DNA of 64,000 nucleotides, from assembly GCA_903927295.1 (NCBI GenBank), contig CAIYMN010000203.1, positions 1 through 64,000 of the forward strand. Direction: 5' to 3'. Below the pieces are notes generated by a model that was not told where the DNA came from, ran no database searches, and saw only the letters and a list, made by a program, of their open reading frames with translations. Position 1 is the stretch's first letter, and every line of letters starts with the position of its first letter. A program made the translations under genes and the position numbers. Shown in pieces: positions 32,012 to 42,616 of this stretch. Origin of the DNA: an uncultured beta proteobacterium. Its GTDB lineage: Bacteria; Pseudomonadota; Gammaproteobacteria; Burkholderiales; Burkholderiaceae_C.

Positions 32012-32887
32012 TTGAAGCTCACTCACAACCGTGCGGTTCTCCTGATGCTGGCGGTGACCCTGATGTGGTCGATCGCCGGGGTTGTGACTCGGCATCTGGA
32101 GCATGCGCGCAGTTTTGAGGTGACGTTCTGGCGCAGCTTCTTCACGGTGCTGGCCCTGTTGGTGATTCTGCCGCTGTTTCAGGGGCGCGCTGTGTTTCGT
32201 CGGATGCAAGACGGCGGTTCAGCGTTGTGGATATCAGGCCTGTGCTGGTGTGGCATGTTCACCTTCTTCATGGTTGCAATCACGCTCACCAGTGTTGCCA
32301 ACGTGCTGGTAACCATGTCGATCGGTCCCTTGCTGACGGCGCTTGCATCTCGCATTTTCATTGGCCACCGGATACCAGCGCGAACGTGGCTTGCCATACT
32401 CGTTGCTGGTTGCGGCATCGGCTACATGTACGGCAGCCAGATCAGTGAGGGAATCAGCCTGACTGGCACTCTGGTAGCACTTTGCGTACCCATTTCGGGC
32501 GCCGCAAACTGGACCGTCACACAACACGCGCATGCCCAGGGGCGTGCTGTCGACCTGATACCAGCGGTCCTGATTGGTGCCGTCTTCTCCTGCATTTTGA
32601 CCTTGCCGCTGGCATTTCCGTTTCAGGCTTCTGGTCATGATCTGATGCTTTTGGCTGGCCTGGGTGTTGTGCAACTGGCCATTCCGTCCGCACTCTCGGT
32701 GTTGTGCGCACGCGTCCTGAAAGCCCCTGAAGTGTCCTTGCTTGGCCTGCTGGAAGTCATTTTTGGTATTCTGCTGGCCTGGGTGGGTGCTAATGAAGTT
32801 CCCGGTGCCAATGTGCTGACTGGTGGCGCCCTGGTGATTGGCTCTCTGGCGGTGAATGAACTGATTGGTTGGAGAAGCAGAGGATGA
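32012..32887 (+). CDS. EamA/DMT-family transporter
   Basis: Multiple hydrophobic helices; MLAVTLMWSIAGVVTRHLEHARSFEVTFWRSFFTVLALL; TTG start at 32012 or ATG at 32045. Confidence 0.88.
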   Translation: MKLTHNRAVLLMLAVTLMWSIAGVVTRHLEHARSFEVTFWRSFFTVLALLVILPLFQGRAVFRRMQDGGSALWISGLCWCGMFTFFMVAITLTSVANVLVTMSIGPLLTALASRIFIGHRIPARTWLAILVAGCGIGYMYGSQISEGISLTGTLVALCVPISGAANWTVTQHAHAQGRAVDLIPAVLIGAVFSCILTLPLAFPFQASGHDLMLLAGLGVVQLAIPSALSVLCARVLKAPEVSLLGLLEVIFGILLAWVGANEVPGANVLTGGALVIGSLAVNELIGWRSRG

Positions 32888-34008
32888 TTGCAAGGCCCGA
32901 CATGGCAACAAGCGCAGCTGAAGTTGTAACCGAAATTCATGGTCGCGTCGGCCTGATCACGCTCAATCGACCGAAAGCACTCAATGCACTATCGCTGCCG
33001 ATGATACGTGCCTTGACTGAGTGCCTCAGGGCCTGGCGTGACGCAACGGAAGTGCATGCGGTGGCCGTCAGGGGCAGCAGCAAGACCGGAGCATTTGGCG
33101 CATTTTGTGCGGGTGGGGATATCCGATTTTTTCATCAGGCTGCGCTCGCCGGCGACGATGGACTGGAGCAGTTCTTCACAGAGGAATATGCTCTCAATCA
33201 TCTGATCCATAGTTACCCCAAGCCCTATATCGCTTTCATGGATGGAATCGTGATGGGCGGCGGCATGGGCATCAGCCAGGGCGCCCAGATCCGTATCGTC
33301 ACTGAGCGAACACGCATGGCGATGCCGGAAACGAACATTGGTTTGTTCCCGGATGTCGGTGGTGGCTACTTTCTGAGCCGCTGCCCGGGACACAGCGGTG
33401 AGTGGCTGGCGCTAACCGGTGAAACGGTCGGCGCCAGCTTGGCAATCGAGTTGGGGCTGGCGGACACCTGCTTTCAGGCAACGCAGTTGGCCTCGGCCTG
33501 GGCCGCGCTGGGCAGTACGGACTTTGAACGGGATGGCGCGGTCGATCAGTGGCTCGCTTTGTTTGCGAACGCCGAGGACGAGGTTCCGAATCCTCATGCT
33601 GCGCAGATCGATCACCACTTCGCCAAGCACTCAGTCCGTGCCATCGTGCACTCGCTGGAGGCCGACGAATCACCCTGGGCGCAACACACTGCGCACACCT
33701 TGCGCCGACGTTCACCTTTGATGCTGCATGTGGTGCTGGCCCAGATCAGGCGTGCCCGCCAGATGACGCTGGCCGACGACCTGCGCATGGAGCGTGACAT
33801 GATTCATCACTGTTTTCACCCACGTCATCTGAACCTCGGTGATGCGCAGAGCGAGGCGGTAGAGGGAATACGGGCCCTGGCAGTCGATAAGGACAATACG
33901 CCACACTGGAACCCCGCTCGCGTCGAAGCGGTTGAAACTGGCATGGTGTCACCATTTTTCAGCAGTCCCTGGACGCCAGGGTCACATCCACTGCGCGATC
34001 TGCGTTGA
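32884..34008 (+). CDS. Enoyl-CoA hydratase/isomerase family, 3-hydroxyisobutyryl-CoA hydrolase-like
   Basis: VGLITLNRPKALNALSLPMIRAL; GAFCAGGDIRFFH; FMDGIVMGGGMGISQGAQIRIVTERTRMAMPETNIGLFPDVGGGYFLSR. Confidence 0.9.
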   Translation: MIARPDMATSAAEVVTEIHGRVGLITLNRPKALNALSLPMIRALTECLRAWRDATEVHAVAVRGSSKTGAFGAFCAGGDIRFFHQAALAGDDGLEQFFTEEYALNHLIHSYPKPYIAFMDGIVMGGGMGISQGAQIRIVTERTRMAMPETNIGLFPDVGGGYFLSRCPGHSGEWLALTGETVGASLAIELGLADTCFQATQLASAWAALGSTDFERDGAVDQWLALFANAEDEVPNPHAAQIDHHFAKHSVRAIVHSLEADESPWAQHTAHTLRRRSPLMLHVVLAQIRRARQMTLADDLRMERDMIHHCFHPRHLNLGDAQSEAVEGIRALAVDKDNTPHWNPARVEAVETGMVSPFFSSPWTPGSHPLRDLR

Positions 34009-34014
34009 GCGCAA

Positions 34015-34488
34015 TTAGCGATTGCGCCCCTTCATCGCGCGTTCCACCTCGCGCTTGCCTTCCCTGTCCTTGATGGTGTCGCGTTTGTCATGTTCGGCCT
34101 TGCCTTTGGCCAGAGCGACATCGCACTTGATCTTTCCCGCCTTCCAGTGCAGATTCAAGGGTACCAGCGTGTAGCCTTTTTGCTCCACCTTGCCGATCAG
34201 GCGCTTGATCTCCTCCTTGTGCATCAAGAGCTTCCTGGTGCGCGACTTGTCCGGACTGATGTGAGTCGACGCAGTCCCCAAAGGGTTGATCTGCAGTCCG
34301 ATGATGAACAACTCGCCGTCTCGAATGACAACATAGCCGTCGGTCAGTTGCACCTTGCCTTCGCGCAGCGACTTCACTTCCCAGCCTTCGAGTACCAAGC
34401 CGGCCTCAAAACGCTCTTCAAAGAAGTAGTTGTAGGCAGCCTTCTTGTTGTCAGCTATGCGGGCGGTGGATTCAGGTTTCTTGGCCAT
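34015..34488 (-). CDS. smpB: SsrA-binding protein SmpB
   Basis: [54 protein letters not shown]; start set at 34488. Confidence 0.97.
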   Translation of the reverse strand: MAKKPESTARIADNKKAAYNYFFEERFEAGLVLEGWEVKSLREGKVQLTDGYVVIRDGELFIIGLQINPLGTASTHISPDKSRTRKLLMHKEEIKRLIGKVEQKGYTLVPLNLHWKAGKIKCDVALAKGKAEHDKRDTIKDREGKREVERAMKGRNR

Positions 34489-34555
34489 GGGGTCAATGTG
34501 GGGTTGTAAGTCGTGCGTACAAGGCTTGTCTACAATCCCGCGCAGACCCCATTCT

Positions 34556-34999
34556 ATGAAAACCGTAACCAAGTCCGTCCTCATCTGGTACTCGCCGTCA
34601 GAGATGTATGTTCTGGTGACAGACGTTGATCGGTATCCGGAATTTCTTCCTTGGTGCGACCGGGCCCGCGTGGTCAATTCCGACGCAGCTGGAATGACGG
34701 CCGAGATTGGTATTTCGTTCAGTGGAATCCGTCAGACCTTCACGACCCGAAACACCCACGTACCGGATCGCCAGGTGGCCATCAAGCTGGTCAACGGGCC
34801 GTTCTCCAGGCTCGATGGTGAATGGAATTTTTTGACCATCGGAGACGGCGCCCAACGTGCCTGCAAAGTTGAATTGACGCTCCACTATGGCTTTGACAAT
34901 GCGGCACTCAGCAAGATTGTCGGCCCGGTTTTCGACAAGATTGCCAGTAGCATGGTCGATGCGTTCGTGAAACGGGCTGGTCAGGTCTATGGCGGCTAG
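34556..34999 (+). CDS. ratA: RatA-like START/COQ10-domain protein
   Basis: [40 protein letters not shown]; divergent from smpB, overlapping a RnfH-family gene (conserved context). Confidence 0.9.
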   Translation: MKTVTKSVLIWYSPSEMYVLVTDVDRYPEFLPWCDRARVVNSDAAGMTAEIGISFSGIRQTFTTRNTHVPDRQVAIKLVNGPFSRLDGEWNFLTIGDGAQRACKVELTLHYGFDNAALSKIVGPVFDKIASSMVDAFVKRAGQVYGG

Positions 35000-35336
35000 T
35001 TTGCCCGTTTCCGTCAGTGTGGTCTATTCCCCGGCGCCGCGCCAGTTGTGCGAGGTCCATCTGTCGTTGCCGTCGGGAAGCACGGTCCTGCAAGCCCTGC
35101 AGGCCAGTGGATTCCTGGAACAATTCTTGCCGCCGGATCCTGCACGGACCAGCGTCGGTGTTTGGGGACGCAAGACGGCATGGAGTCAAACTCTACGAGA
35201 AAATGACCGCGTCGAAATCTATCGACCTCTCACGGTAGACCCGAAAGTAGCGCGCCGGGAGCGCTTTGCGAAACAGGGAAGCCGCAGCGCCGGCCTGTTC
35301 GTCAAGAAGCGCCAGGGCGCCAAGACCGGCTATTGA
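34989..35336 (+). CDS. RnfH/RatB family protein
   Basis: SVSVVYSPAPRQLCEVHLSLPSGSTVLQALQASG...VGVWGRKTAWSQTLRENDRVEIYRPLTVDPKVARRERF. Confidence 0.9.
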   Translation: MAASLPVSVSVVYSPAPRQLCEVHLSLPSGSTVLQALQASGFLEQFLPPDPARTSVGVWGRKTAWSQTLRENDRVEIYRPLTVDPKVARRERFAKQGSRSAGLFVKKRQGAKTGY

Positions 35337-35360
35337 TCCAGGTGATGGTGGTCAGCCCAC

Positions 35361-35831
35361 TCAATTGCAGTCCGCTTCGATGATGTCCTGAATCCGGCTC
35401 AATTCAGCAGCACGCGCCGCGGCGTCAAGTACTTCGGGTTCCCCCTTGTCGTTGCTTCGGGCAAGAGTGCGCCCTGAGTCCAGGCTGGCTTTGGCACGCT
35501 TGGCCCGCGCGCAGTTTTCAACTTTTGATGTTGCCACTTTCTCACCTTCCGCCCGGCGCTTTGCTATCTCAAGTTCCTCGACCCTCTTCTTCCTGTCCAT
35601 CAATTCCTTGTCGACCCCGCCGAGTCGAGGCGCGCTCGCCCCCGTTGATGGCACAGCGCCAGCAATTGGCACGGCGGGTCGCTGCAAGATATCCTTTTCT
35701 GCAACGTCCGGTGGAGGCGGTCGATCACTGAATACCTTGCGTCCATCCTTGTCCAGCCACTGCCAATGGGCGGCCGCCTGCAGACTGACCAGGCAAGCCA
35801 GGGCAGCAAGAAGATAGCGGATATTTCTCAT
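35361..35831 (-). CDS. DUF4124-like secreted protein
   Basis: Signal peptide then [22 protein letters not shown], typical of DUF4124 N-termini; charged C-terminal region. Confidence 0.8.
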   Translation of the reverse strand: MRNIRYLLAALACLVSLQAAAHWQWLDKDGRKVFSDRPPPPDVAEKDILQRPAVPIAGAVPSTGASAPRLGGVDKELMDRKKRVEELEIAKRRAEGEKVATSKVENCARAKRAKASLDSGRTLARSNDKGEPEVLDAAARAAELSRIQDIIEADCN

Positions 35832-35919
35832 CTGGCGAGTTTATCCTGCAGCTGACATGTGTGGAGGAATCACCGAACGCTGCCACGTGGCTACAATCCA
35901 TCATTTGGAGCTCAAGAAC

Positions 35920-37389
35920 ATGCGCCTCATTGGCAAAGCGCTCACCTTCGACGACGTATTGTTGGTCCCAGCGTTCTCCCAGGTCCTGCCCAAGGACACC
36001 TCACTGGCAACCCGTTTTTCCCGCAACATCGCACTGAATTTGCCGCTGGTTTCCGCTGCCATGGATACCGTTACCGAGGCGCGCCTGGCCATAGCCATTG
36101 CGCAGGAGGGTGGTATCGGCATCGTTCACAAAAACATGTCGGCGCGTGAACAAGCGGCTCAGGTAGCCAAGGTGAAACGCTATGAGTCAGGTGTCTTGCG
36201 TGATCCGGTTGTGATCACGCCACAGCACACAGTGCGCCAGGTCATGAGTTTGTCGGAGCAACTGGGGGTGTCTGGTTTTCCAGTCTGCGACGCCGGCAAG
36301 GTGGTTGGCCTGGTGACGGGACGGGACCTGCGTTTTGAGACGCGTTTGGACCTGCCGGTCAGCCATATCATGACGGTGCGTGACAAACTCGTGACGGTGC
36401 CTGATGGCACTACCTTGGAAGAAGCCAAGGTGCTGTTGAACCAGTACAAGATCGAGCGCTTGCTGGTGGTCAACGATGCGTTTGAGCTCAAGGGACTTAT
36501 CACGGTCAAGGACATCACGAAGCAGACCAGTTTTCCCAATGCGGCGCGTGATGCGCAGGGACAGTTGCGCGTCGGGGCAGCGGTAGGCGTCGGGGAGGGT
36601 ACCGAGGAGCGGGTGGAGGCACTGGTTCGGGCCGGGGTCGATGCGATCGTGGTCGATACCGCTCACGGTCACAGCCAGGGCGTGATTGAGCGTGTACGCT
36701 GGGTCAAGCAGAACTACCCGCAGATCGATGTCATCGGTGGCAATATTGCAACCGGTGCCGCGGCGCTGGCGCTGGTCGAAGCAGGTGCCGATGCGGTCAA
36801 GGTCGGTATCGGACCTGGCTCCATCTGCACGACACGCATCGTGGCGGGCGTTGGCGTGCCGCAGATCATGGCGATAGACAGTGTTGCCACGGCGCTGCGA
36901 GGAAGCGGCATTCCACTGATCGCTGACGGTGGCATTCGCTACAGCGGCGATATTTCGAAAGCATTGGCGGCCGGCGCGTCTTCGGTGATGATGGGCAGCA
37001 TGTTCGCCGGTACCGAGGAAGCGCCTGGCGAAGTGATCCTGTTTCAGGGGCGCAGCTACAAGAGTTACCGTGGCATGGGCAGCATTGGCGCCATGCAGCA
37101 GGGCAGTGCAGATCGCTATTTTCAGGAAGCGAGCAGCGGCAACCCGAACGCGGACAAGCTGGTCCCTGAAGGCATCGAGGGGCGTGTGCCCTACAAGGGT
37201 TCCATGGTGGCCATCATCTACCAGATGGCCGGTGGTGTTCGTGCCAGCATGGGCTATTGCGGTTGTGCCACGATCGATGACTTGCAGAGCCGATCGGAAT
37301 TTGTGGAAATCACCACGGCTGGCATTCGCGAGAGCCATGTGCACGATGTCCAGATAACCAAAGAAGCGCCGAACTACCGTGCCGAGTGA
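35920..37389 (+). CDS. guaB: IMP dehydrogenase
   Basis: [49 protein letters not shown]; start set at 35920. Confidence 0.98.
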   Translation: MRLIGKALTFDDVLLVPAFSQVLPKDTSLATRFSRNIALNLPLVSAAMDTVTEARLAIAIAQEGGIGIVHKNMSAREQAAQVAKVKRYESGVLRDPVVITPQHTVRQVMSLSEQLGVSGFPVCDAGKVVGLVTGRDLRFETRLDLPVSHIMTVRDKLVTVPDGTTLEEAKVLLNQYKIERLLVVNDAFELKGLITVKDITKQTSFPNAARDAQGQLRVGAAVGVGEGTEERVEALVRAGVDAIVVDTAHGHSQGVIERVRWVKQNYPQIDVIGGNIATGAAALALVEAGADAVKVGIGPGSICTTRIVAGVGVPQIMAIDSVATALRGSGIPLIADGGIRYSGDISKALAAGASSVMMGSMFAGTEEAPGEVILFQGRSYKSYRGMGSIGAMQQGSADRYFQEASSGNPNADKLVPEGIEGRVPYKGSMVAIIYQMAGGVRASMGYCGCATIDDLQSRSEFVEITTAGIRESHVHDVQITKEAPNYRAE

Positions 37390-37407
37390 TCGCCAGACAG
37401 ACCCGAA

Positions 37408-39018
37408 ATGCATCAAAAAATTCTTATCCTCGACTTTGGCTCCCAGGTCACGCAACTGATTGCCAGACGTATTCGGGAAGCGCATGTTTTTTGTGAAGTT
37501 CACCCCTGCGATGTCAGCGATGACTGGGTCCGTGCCTATGCCAGAGACGGCAAACTCAAAGGTGTGATCCTCTCGGGCAGTCACGCCAGCGTGTACGAGG
37601 AAAGCACTGACAAGGCGCCAGCCAGCGTTTTTGAGCTTGGTGTTCCGGTACTCGGCATTTGCTACGGCATGCAAACCATGGCGCATCAACTCGGCGGCAT
37701 GGTCCAGAGTGGTCACCAACGCGAATTCGGTCACGCTGATGTTCGCGCGCATGGTCATACGCAATTGCTCGAAGGCATCCAGGACTACGCGACGGCCATG
37801 GGACACGGCATGCTGCAGGTCTGGATGAGCCACGGCGACAAAGTGGTCGAACTGCCGCACGGCTTCAAACTGATGGCCTCGACTGACAGTTGTCCGATTG
37901 CCGGCATGGCCGATGAAGAGCGACGTTTCTACGGCGTTCAATTTCACCCGGAGGTGACGCATACCAAGCGCGGAGCAGCGATCATCGAGCGCTTTGTGCT
38001 GGACATTTGCGCTGCGCGACCGGACTGGATTATGGGGGATTACATCAGCGAAGCGGTCGAGAAAATTCGCTCGCAGGTTGGCAAGGAGGAGGTCATACTT
38101 GGCTTGTCCGGTGGCGTGGATTCATCGGTCGCTGCAGCGCTTATTCATCGCGCCATCGGTGACCAGTTGACCTGCGTCTTCGTCGATCACGGCCTGCTGC
38201 GCCTGAACGAAGGCGACATGGTGATGGACATGTTTGTCGGCAAGCTGCATGCCAAGGTAATCCGCGTAGACGCCGCTGACCAGTTTCTGGGACATCTTGC
38301 CGGAGTCAGCGAACCGGAAGCCAAGCGCAAGATCATTGGCCGGGAGTTTGTCGAGGTCTTCAAAAGCGAAGCTGGCAAACTCAAGAACGACGAGTTGCGC
38401 CACGTGGCTTGGCTGGCGCAGGGGACGATCTATCCCGACGTGATCGAGTCGGGTGGTGCCAAGACCAGGAAGGCCGTTGTCATCAAAAGCCACCACAACG
38501 TTGGAGGCCTGCCTGAGCAATTGGGTCTCAAACTGCTTGAGCCATTGCGTGAACTGTTCAAGGATGAAGTGCGCGAACTTGGGGTGGCCCTTGGTTTGCC
38601 GCATGCCATGGTGTACCGCCATCCGTTTCCGGGTCCAGGTCTGGGGGTGCGGATCCTGGGCGAAGTCAGGAAGGAATATGCCGACTTGCTGCGCCGGGCA
38701 GACGCCATCTTCATTGAAGAGTTACGCAATTTCGTTGACGAAGAAAGCGGCAGGAACTGGTATGAACTCACCAGTCAGGCCTTCGCCGTGTTCTTGCCAG
38801 TCAAGAGTGTGGGTGTGATGGGCGATCGCCGGACTTACGACTACGTTGTTGCGTTGCGCGCCGTGCAGACCAGTGATTTCATGACGGCTGACTGGGCTGA
38901 ACTACCCTACGCCTTACTCAAGAAGGTATCCAGCCGCATCATCAACGAGGTGCGCGGCATCAACCGAGTCACCTATGACGTGTCGAGCAAGCCACCTGCG
39001 ACGATCGAGTGGGAATGA
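37408..39018 (+). CDS. guaA: GMP synthase (glutamine-hydrolysing)
   Basis: [56 protein letters not shown]. Confidence 0.98.
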   Translation: MHQKILILDFGSQVTQLIARRIREAHVFCEVHPCDVSDDWVRAYARDGKLKGVILSGSHASVYEESTDKAPASVFELGVPVLGICYGMQTMAHQLGGMVQSGHQREFGHADVRAHGHTQLLEGIQDYATAMGHGMLQVWMSHGDKVVELPHGFKLMASTDSCPIAGMADEERRFYGVQFHPEVTHTKRGAAIIERFVLDICAARPDWIMGDYISEAVEKIRSQVGKEEVILGLSGGVDSSVAAALIHRAIGDQLTCVFVDHGLLRLNEGDMVMDMFVGKLHAKVIRVDAADQFLGHLAGVSEPEAKRKIIGREFVEVFKSEAGKLKNDELRHVAWLAQGTIYPDVIESGGAKTRKAVVIKSHHNVGGLPEQLGLKLLEPLRELFKDEVRELGVALGLPHAMVYRHPFPGPGLGVRILGEVRKEYADLLRRADAIFIEELRNFVDEESGRNWYELTSQAFAVFLPVKSVGVMGDRRTYDYVVALRAVQTSDFMTADWAELPYALLKKVSSRIINEVRGINRVTYDVSSKPPATIEWE

Positions 39019-39107
39019 GGACACTTGCCGTGAGTGTCAAAGGTCGTCAAACTGTTCATTGACATGTCATGACTTGAAAAAGTTTTTTATAAAATATAGG
39101 AGATAAC

Positions 39108-39488
39108 ATGATCGGCTACACCTGCGTAGGCACCAACGATTTGGCTGGCGCAACAGCGTTTTACGACGATTTGTTGAGCCTGCTCGGGGCGAAACGATTT
39201 TTTGAAAGCGATCGCGGCATCGGTTGGGGTTGCGCGCCCGAGCAACCCATGTTCAGCGTCATGAAACCCTTTGACGGCCAACCGGCATCGGCGGGCAATG
39301 GAGTCATGATTTCTCTGGTTACAAAGAGCGCAGCTCAGGTGGACGCTCTGTATGCCAAAGCGCTTTCCCTTGGTGGACGCGATGAAGGGGCACCGGGTCT
39401 GCGCGGAGGCAACTTTTATGCTGCTTACTTTCGCGACCTTGACGGCAACAAGCTTGCTGCCTTCTGCATCTTGCCAGCCGCTTCATGA
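39108..39488 (+). CDS. VOC (glyoxalase/bleomycin resistance) family protein
   Basis: IGYTCVGTNDLAGATAFYDDLLSLLGA...NFYAAYFRDLDGNKLAAFC. Confidence 0.88.
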   Translation: MIGYTCVGTNDLAGATAFYDDLLSLLGAKRFFESDRGIGWGCAPEQPMFSVMKPFDGQPASAGNGVMISLVTKSAAQVDALYAKALSLGGRDEGAPGLRGGNFYAAYFRDLDGNKLAAFCILPAAS

Positions 39489-39506
39489 TTCAGAAAGATT
39501 CGATCA

Positions 39507-40603
<1,097 letters not shown>

Positions 40604-40619
40604 CCTGCCCAGTACACGC

Positions 40620-41582
40620 ATGAAGAAACGAATCTACATTTATTCACCCTCCGGCGCAGTGCGTGACAAGGCGGCGTTTCGCCGCGGCGTGGCTCGACTT
40701 CGCACACTTGGCTATGAGATCGAGATAGACACAGCCGCGCTGGCCAGCTATTTGCGTTTTGCCGGAGACGATGAGACGCGCCTGGCCGCCATCCATCGCG
40801 CGGCGGCCAGCGGCGCTGATGTCGCGCTGATTTCGCGCGGCGGTTATGGCCTGACGCGCATTCTCGGTGGCATCCATTACAAGAAGGTGGCGCAGGCCAT
40901 CGAGAACGGCATGCTGTTTGTCGGCATCAGTGACTTCACTGCTTTTCAAAGCGCGGTGTTGGCACGTACGGGTGCCGTCACCTGGGCCGGACCGGCATTG
41001 TGCGAAGGATTTGGCGTGGGCGGCAAGCCCGACTTGACTGACGGACATGGGTATGACGAAGTCAAGTTGCCAGACGACATCATGGAAGCCTGTTTTGGCG
41101 ATCTCACCGCCGGGCAAGGGGAGGGTGCCGGCTGGCGTCAGGGTCGGGACAGCGATCCGGACGTGACGCAGCGGCACTTCAGGAAGGCAACCCTGTGGGG
41201 AGGCAACCTGTCGGTCCTGACATCGCTGCTCGGGACGCCGTACTTCCCGGACGTGAAGGGAGGCATCCTGTTCCTGGAGGATGTCGCCGAGCATCCCTAC
41301 CGGATCGAACGTATGTTGACGCAATTGCTTTATGCCGGCGTCCTGGCACGCCAGAAGGCCATCGTGCTGGGACAGTTCACCGAATTCACCCTGGTCGCGC
41401 ATGACCGGGGCTACAAGTTGGCAACGGTGCTGAATTGGCTGCGTCAACACGTCAAGGTTCCGGTAGTCACCAATTTGCCCTATGGTCATGTTGCTACCAA
41501 AGTGGCACTACCGGTCGGTGCTCAAGTCGAGTTGTTACTTGAGGGCCGTGACGCGATGCTCTATTGGGGTGCTGCGTCGTAA
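40620..41582 (+). CDS. ldcA: LD-carboxypeptidase (muramoyltetrapeptide carboxypeptidase)
   Basis: MKKRIYIYSPSGAVRDKAAFRRGVARLRTLGYEIEID; ISRGGYGLTRIL; FVGISDFTAFQSAVLARTG. Confidence 0.9.
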   Translation: MKKRIYIYSPSGAVRDKAAFRRGVARLRTLGYEIEIDTAALASYLRFAGDDETRLAAIHRAAASGADVALISRGGYGLTRILGGIHYKKVAQAIENGMLFVGISDFTAFQSAVLARTGAVTWAGPALCEGFGVGGKPDLTDGHGYDEVKLPDDIMEACFGDLTAGQGEGAGWRQGRDSDPDVTQRHFRKATLWGGNLSVLTSLLGTPYFPDVKGGILFLEDVAEHPYRIERMLTQLLYAGVLARQKAIVLGQFTEFTLVAHDRGYKLATVLNWLRQHVKVPVVTNLPYGHVATKVALPVGAQVELLLEGRDAMLYWGAAS

Positions 41583-41634
41583 GCCCGTTATGCCCTAAAC
41601 TGTGCATCGGTTAAAAAAATAGAATTGTTTTGGA

Positions 41635-42561
41635 ATGAGTGTTCACGCAACCGTTGTATTCACCGACCTGTTCGGCAGCACAAGTGTCTATGAGGCCTTG
41701 GGGAACGCGCAGGCGACCCAGGCAGTGACACAGGTAACCAATTGGATTGCGAATACCGTCGGAGCGCATGGTGGAAGAGTTGTGAAGTTGTTGGGTGACG
41801 GTGTTCTCGCGATATTTCGCAACAATCGTTCTGCCATCAGTGCAGTGGTCGAGATTCAGCGCAAACACCAGGAGCGCATGGCCAAGGTCCCGCTGGCACA
41901 CCGACTACCGATTCGCATTGGCGTGGCCTGTGGTGACGTCGAAATTGTTGCGCAGGACTATTACGGGGATGCTGTCAACGTGGCGGCGCGTTTGAGTGAC
42001 CTCTCCGGTGCCAACCAGATCTGGGCTAACGCCGCTGCGCTCGAGGGAATCAACGAAGCCGAGGGGGTACGCTTTCGGGTGTTGGGTCCCATCAGCATCC
42101 GCGGTCGTTCCGAGCCTTGCACCGTGCATCAGGTGGACTGGGAAGACGACGCTGCATCATCCCTGTTGACGAGGCAGTCCGATATGGTCCCTTTGTTTGA
42201 TCCGGCCGAGGTGGACACGCTGGGCGGCCAGATTGAACTGATCTGGATGGATGTCACGAGGTCTTTCAAGTCTTTTGACTTGCCAATTCATATTGGCCGA
42301 CTGCGCCAAGCGGAATTTGTGGTCGATGATCCGCGGGTTTCCCGGACCCATGCGCGAATAGATTGGCGCAATGGCAGCATGATGTTGGTCGATCTGAGTT
42401 CCTATGGCTGCTGGCTGCGCTTTGCAGGTGATGGTTCGGACTTGCTGTTACGCCGCGAGGAGTGCGTCCTGCACGGTCAGGGTGAGATTTCCCTGGGATC
42501 TTCCTTTGCTGACCCCAGTGCGCCAACGCTCAGGTTTTCAGTGTCGCAGCCGCCGATATAA
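41635..42561 (+). CDS. Class III adenylate/guanylate cyclase domain fused to C-terminal FHA domain
   Basis: VVFTDLFGSTSVYEALG, VVKLLGDGVLAIF, DYYGDAVNVAARLSD cyclase motifs; C-terminal FHA (DDPRVSRTHARIDWRNGSMMLVDLSSYG). Confidence 0.88.
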   Translation: MSVHATVVFTDLFGSTSVYEALGNAQATQAVTQVTNWIANTVGAHGGRVVKLLGDGVLAIFRNNRSAISAVVEIQRKHQERMAKVPLAHRLPIRIGVACGDVEIVAQDYYGDAVNVAARLSDLSGANQIWANAAALEGINEAEGVRFRVLGPISIRGRSEPCTVHQVDWEDDAASSLLTRQSDMVPLFDPAEVDTLGGQIELIWMDVTRSFKSFDLPIHIGRLRQAEFVVDDPRVSRTHARIDWRNGSMMLVDLSSYGCWLRFAGDGSDLLLRREECVLHGQGEISLGSSFADPSAPTLRFSVSQPPI

Positions 42562-42586
42562 ATTGATCTGGCTAAATTTGGCTTTA

Positions 42587-42614
42587 TATTAACATAATAT
42601 ACATCGTATGAAGT
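42587..42614 (-). other. dif: Putative chromosome dimer resolution site dif
   Basis: Reverse complement ACTTCATACGA-TGTATA-TTATGTTAATA: XerD arm TTATGTTAA and central TGTATA match the proteobacterial dif consensus; XerC arm divergent. Gene strand polarity converges here. Confidence 0.72.
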
Positions 42615-42616
42615 AC
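42598..42616. repeat. Left att/dif direct repeat TATACATCGTATGAAGTAC
   Basis: Exact 19-bp match to 44075-44093. Confidence 0.95.

Noticed and set aside
30828-32012. 394-aa minus-strand ORF antisense to typA
   Set aside because: Shadow ORF; low-complexity His/Asp/Val-rich translation mirrors typA codons.
36187-37962. 591-aa minus-strand ORF antisense to guaB/guaA
   Set aside because: High-GC codon bias shadow ORF; no recognisable domain, His/Arg-rich composition, fully overlaps two certain genes.
39019-39040. GACACT-TGCCGTG-AGTGTC dyad after guaA as terminator
   Set aside because: Six-bp stem without a T-tract; insufficient as an intrinsic terminator.
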